Shown here one piece after another: positions 5,964 through 5,964 of a DNA stretch of 5,964 bases. The notes below the pieces were generated by a model. That model was not told the DNA's origin. It saw only the letters and a list, made by a program, of their open reading frames with translations, and ran no database searches. The position numbers were made by a program, and so were the translations under genes. Location of the stretch: positions 1,206 to 7,169 of the forward strand of contig JAPPJA010000461.1 in assembly GCA_028874675.1 (NCBI GenBank). Reading direction: 5' to 3'. Every line of letters starts with the position of its first letter. Positions within the stretch are counted from its first letter, which is position 1. The stretch comes from Chloroflexota bacterium (GTDB taxonomy: Bacteria; Chloroflexota; Dehalococcoidia; Lucifugimonadales; UBA3495).

Positions 5964-5964
5964 G

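Overview
The window is high-GC bacterial DNA from an accessory, mobile-element-rich region. It has three blocks. (1) 1-3650: two overlapping co-directional genes for DNA transfer, namely a VirD4/TraG-like P-loop ATPase whose 5' end lies outside the window, followed through a GTGA overlap by a winged-helix 'replication-relaxation' (Replic_Relax-type) protein. (2) 3651-4739: lower-GC DNA with a 273-base intergenic stretch holding a perfect 30-base palindrome, then the first two thirds of an MFS transporter gene. (3) 4740-5961: a complete IS630-family insertion sequence that interrupts the transporter. Its transposase is split between two frames at a run of seven A, probably joined by -1 frameshifting. 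The window stops on the target-site CTAG that follows the right end of the IS.

No rRNA, tRNA or lineage marker is present, so the organism cannot be named. The coupling-ATPase plus Replic_Relax pair is typical of integrative and conjugative or mobilizable elements and plasmids of high-GC Gram-positive-type lineages and Chloroflexota. The transporter's N-terminus (MYYGWLL) resembles MFS proteins common in environmental Chloroflexota. I regard a Chloroflexota-like host as plausible but unproven.

The first two genes probably form the tail of a transfer operon: a membrane-anchored ATPase pumps or recruits DNA, and a DNA-binding partner, possibly nuclease-like, is made in coupled fashion. Composition drops sharply right after the second gene: sampled 60-base rows run about 75% GC in the ATPase gene against about 52-62% in the intergenic region and transporter. 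This suggests the mobile block ends near 3650. The IS then landed in the transporter at a CTAG/TA site and left a 272-codon stump with 13 IS-encoded codons and a stop.

The most notable observations are an apparent internal duplication in the Replic_Relax-type protein (two winged-helix plus PD/E-like modules, the first lacking the acidic residues of the second), the 30-base palindrome at the block boundary, and the A7 frameshift in the transposase with a back-up ATGA overlap. I found no evidence of a wholly undescribed system.
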